From Methylovulum sp. (GTDB lineage Bacteria > Pseudomonadota > Gammaproteobacteria > Methylococcales > Methylomonadaceae): a stretch of 8,158 bases of DNA. The stretch is from contig JACXTQ010000346.1 of NCBI GenBank assembly GCA_016919605.1, positions 1 through 8,158 of the forward strand, written 5' to 3'. Shown here one piece after another: positions 7,228 through 8,158 of this stretch. The first letter of the stretch is position 1. Every line of letters begins with the position of its first letter. The notes under the pieces are model-generated. The model ran no database searches. It had not been told where the DNA came from and worked only from the letters and a program-made list of their open reading frames with translations. Made by a program: the position numbers and the translations under genes.

Positions 7228-7340
7228 ATATATATATGTTTTTTGCTATTCTAGCAGTAAATGATTCAAATCATAAACTAAACTTTATAGTAGTATTTTA
7301 AATATTAATAAGTTGATTTTTTACTGGGTTTAACCCCTTT

Positions 7341-7368
7341 TGCCCATTTTTTCCACATATAATGCCCA
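7341..7368 (+). promoter_or_regulatory. Probable promoter for the small membrane ORF, flanked by TGCCCA repeats
   Basis: A perfect -10 hexamer TATAAT lies at 7358-7363, about 70 bp before the ATG at 7433. A second -10-like TATGAT is at 7370-7375. No convincing -35 is seen at normal spacing. TGCCCA occurs at 7341-7346 and again at 7363-7368, a 22-bp direct repeat on either side of the -10. The palindrome GGGTTTAACCC at 7326-7336 lies just upstream. The call rests on the -10 and the position only. Confidence 0.35.
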
Positions 7369-7432
7369 ATATGATAGTTTCAGGGCGACCAAACAAGGCC
7401 CTTAAACACCAGCCAACAACGGAGATAAACAC

Positions 7433-7606
7433 ATGGGTAAACTTAACACCTTCAGAAAAATCGCCTGGCTACTGATAAGCGGCCTAATTATCTACGGCCT
7501 ACTGACCCACCCCGAGCGCTTATGGCCTTGGACGGTTAAAGAACAAAAACCTGCGCCCTCGTATATACAACCCCGCGTACTACCTAACGATGCAAAAACA
7601 GCGTAA
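7433..7606 (+). CDS. Small single-pass membrane protein, 57 aa, unknown function
   Basis: The ATG follows GGAG (7421-7424) at 8-nt spacing, a strong ribosome-binding site. The 57-residue product begins MGKLNTFRKIAWLLISGLII, with a positively charged N-terminus and one hydrophobic segment (about residues 10-24) that could span the inner membrane. A proline- and charge-rich tail follows (HPERLWPWTVKEQKPAPSY and onward), which the positive-inside rule would place in the periplasm. There are no cysteines and no lipobox. It is divergent from the radical SAM gene and 40 bp upstream of the antitoxin-like ORF. I recognise no family. The ribosome-binding site and sensible topology support a real gene. 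Confidence 0.6.
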   Translation: MGKLNTFRKIAWLLISGLIIYGLLTHPERLWPWTVKEQKPAPSYIQPRVLPNDAKTA

Positions 7607-7631
7607 GATGTAGCCAATCCTTCGCATCTTA
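7604..7631 (+). repeat. Inverted repeat spanning the small ORF stop codon
   Basis: TAAGATG (7604-7610) and CATCTTA (7625-7631) form a 7-bp perfect stem with a 14-nt loop. It begins at the stop codon of the 57-aa ORF and ends just before the AGGAA ribosome-binding site of the next ORF. There is no T-run, so it is not a standard terminator. It could modulate translation of the downstream ORF or be chance. Confidence 0.3.
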
Positions 7632-7646
7632 AAGCAGGAACAAGCC

Positions 7647-7925
7647 ATGTTACAAAGCCTAGAAATTGAAATTGACATCAACGGCCATCTTCATTCGCTA
7701 GAGCCTATCCCTGTGGGTAGGCGCGGCATACTGACGCTATTTGATGAAAAAACATCACCTTTATCCGCCAGCCCGACACCCGCCAAGCACAATCCTTTTC
7801 AGGACTTATACGGTATCTTGACTGCCGGGCATGGCGTATCACTGGAGGAAATGGAACAAGCCATTTTCTATCGTTCCCACGCTCCGGCGTACCCTCAGGG
7901 GCATAAATCACTGCCATTAAGTTAA
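7647..7925 (+). CDS. AbrB/VapB-type antitoxin-like protein with a replaced C-terminus
   Basis: The ORF encodes 92 aa after a good ribosome-binding site, AGGAA (7636-7640). The N-terminus, LEIEIDINGHLHSLEPIPVG with GRRGILTLFDE, resembles swapped-hairpin DNA-binding domains of bacterial antitoxins. The segment DLYGILTAGHGVSLEEMEQAI (about 53-73) resembles the toxin-binding tail of VapB-like antitoxins, where (V)SLEDMxxAI is common. These antitoxins usually end a few residues later. Here the reading frame runs into a palindromic-repeat half (7872-7890) and then an inverted-repeat element that supplies the stop. Residues from about 76 on are therefore probably not native. No toxin gene follows in the window. 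It may be a relic, or a still-functional orphan regulator. The family call is from memory of the motif, not a search. Confidence 0.5.
   Translation: MLQSLEIEIDINGHLHSLEPIPVGRRGILTLFDEKTSPLSASPTPAKHNPFQDLYGILTAGHGVSLEEMEQAIFYRSHAPAYPQGHKSLPLS
7872..7890 (+). repeat. Truncated half of a GTTCCCACGC-type palindromic repeat
   Basis: CGTTCCCACGCTCCGGCGT matches the left arm and centre of a repeat I recall as dispersed in many proteobacterial genomes, whose full form continues GGGAACG to complete the palindrome. Here the second arm is missing and the sequence switches to ACCCTCAGGGG. It lies inside the 3' end of the antitoxin-like ORF. That it is a broken dispersed repeat is inference from that recollection; copy number cannot be judged from this window. 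Confidence 0.5.
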
Positions 7926-7936
7926 GGATTTATGCC
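7900..7936. repeat. 10-bp hairpin enclosing the left terminal repeat
   Basis: GGCATAAATC (7900-7909) is the exact reverse complement of GATTTATGCC (7927-7936). The 17-nt loop consists almost entirely of the left copy of the 21-bp terminal repeat. The structure includes the stop codon of the antitoxin-like ORF. No T-run follows, so it is more likely part of the mobile-element end than a terminator. Confidence 0.6.
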
Positions 7937-8158
7937 TGTGATTTCAACAAGATAGGATTGACCGTTCGCCTGTCCCCAGACCACCCTTGTGGTGGAGCTG
8001 GTCGAAGCCTGTCATGAGCTTGACGAATGGGGTGGGCGGTTAATCCGGTCATGGTTCGACAGGCTTACCACGAACGGATTAACTTACTACGACCTTAACT
8101 CAATAGCGTTTTCTATGTTATTGAATATAAATAGTATTCCTTAACTTAATGGCAGTGA
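7908..8158. mobile_element. MITE-like element bounded by 21-bp perfect inverted repeats
   Basis: The 21 bases at 7908-7928 (TCACTGCC...TTAAGGA) are the exact reverse complement of 8138-8158 (TCCTTAAC...GGCAGTGA). The match stops at the inner side and reaches the last base of the window, so the right arm may be longer. The 209 bp between them hold no credible ORF and no transposase remnant. A non-autonomous miniature element of about 251 bp is the simplest reading. Alternatives are two insertion-sequence ends facing each other, or an insertion sequence starting at 8138 and continuing outside. The family is not identified and target duplications cannot be checked at the edge. Confidence 0.55.
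7957..8083. repeat. Mosaic of palindromic (REP-like) modules inside the element
   Basis: Several inverted repeats overlap. CCGTTCG (7962-7968) pairs with CGAACGG (8071-8077). AAGCCTGTC (8005-8013) pairs with GACAGGCTT (8058-8066). GTTAATCCG (8039-8047) pairs with CGGATTAAC (8075-8083). CCACC-CTTGT-GGTGG (7981-7995) is a local hairpin. The right-hand unit, GGTTCGACAGGCTTACC followed by ACGAACGG, resembles a dispersed palindromic repeat I associate with several gammaproteobacterial genomes. The alternative pairings suggest tandem or nested insertions of related units. No coding potential is seen. Confidence 0.55.

Larger units (their letters stand above)
7102..7432. other. AT-rich divergent intergenic spacer
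   Basis: This 331-bp spacer separates the leftward radical SAM gene from the rightward small membrane ORF. The part from about 7110 to 7325 is strikingly AT-rich compared with the flanking genes. It has many TATA-like strings on both strands, for example TATAAT at 7159-7164, so individual -10 calls are not reliable there. The only ATG-started reading frames I see in it are about 21 codons (for example from 7199) and lack ribosome-binding sites, so I call no gene. It probably carries both promoters and possibly binding sites for a nucleoid protein or regulator. Confidence 0.6.

Noticed and set aside
7199..7264. A 21-codon ATG-started frame in the spacer as a leader or precursor peptide for the radical SAM enzyme.
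   Set aside because: No ribosome-binding site, and the composition follows the surrounding AT-rich DNA. It looks like chance.
7705..7917. A 70-codon - strand frame opposite the antitoxin-like ORF.
   Set aside because: It runs out of the repeat region into the complement of a better-supported ORF, and I recognise no domain in it.

Overview
The window reads as part of a gammaproteobacterial chromosome. The order tRNA-Gln, prs, rplY, pth is a familiar gammaproteobacterial arrangement. It is followed by ridA-recG, a pair also common there, and by ubiC, the ubiquinone-pathway chorismate lyase. The palindromic repeats near the right end are of types I associate with methanotroph-like gammaproteobacteria (Methylococcales), but that genus-level guess is inference only.

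Positions 1-5632 are dense core genome, all on the + strand. tRNA-Gln(UUG) is followed by three translation or nucleotide genes: prs (PRPP synthesis), rplY (long-form ribosomal protein L25/CTC) and pth (peptidyl-tRNA recycling). A 169-bp gap with a consensus -10 box separates these from ridA (enamine/imine deaminase), recG (fork-reversal helicase) and ubiC (4-hydroxybenzoate synthesis). The ubiC gene starts at a TTG five bases after the recG stop. The oddest core feature is a 12-bp perfect hairpin flanked by A and T runs, shaped like an intrinsic terminator, lying inside the pth coding sequence over the catalytic histidine codon.

Positions 5638-8158 look like accessory sequence. A 487-aa radical SAM/SPASM protein on the - strand converges tail to tail with ubiC and has a C-terminal extension I do not recognise. 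A 331-bp, very AT-rich divergent spacer separates it from a 57-aa single-pass membrane protein on the + strand. Forty bases later comes a 92-aa AbrB/VapB-like antitoxin ORF whose last ~20 codons are repeat and mobile-element sequence. No toxin follows it inside the window. The right edge is a non-coding element bounded by 21-bp perfect inverted repeats (7908-7928 and 8138-8158). Its interior is a mosaic of palindromes of the GACAGGCTT / CGAACGG type.

I see no CRISPR array, rRNA, prophage or complete transposase gene. The most plausible undescribed material is the orphan radical SAM/SPASM enzyme with its divergent small membrane protein, and the orphan antitoxin cut by a MITE-like element.
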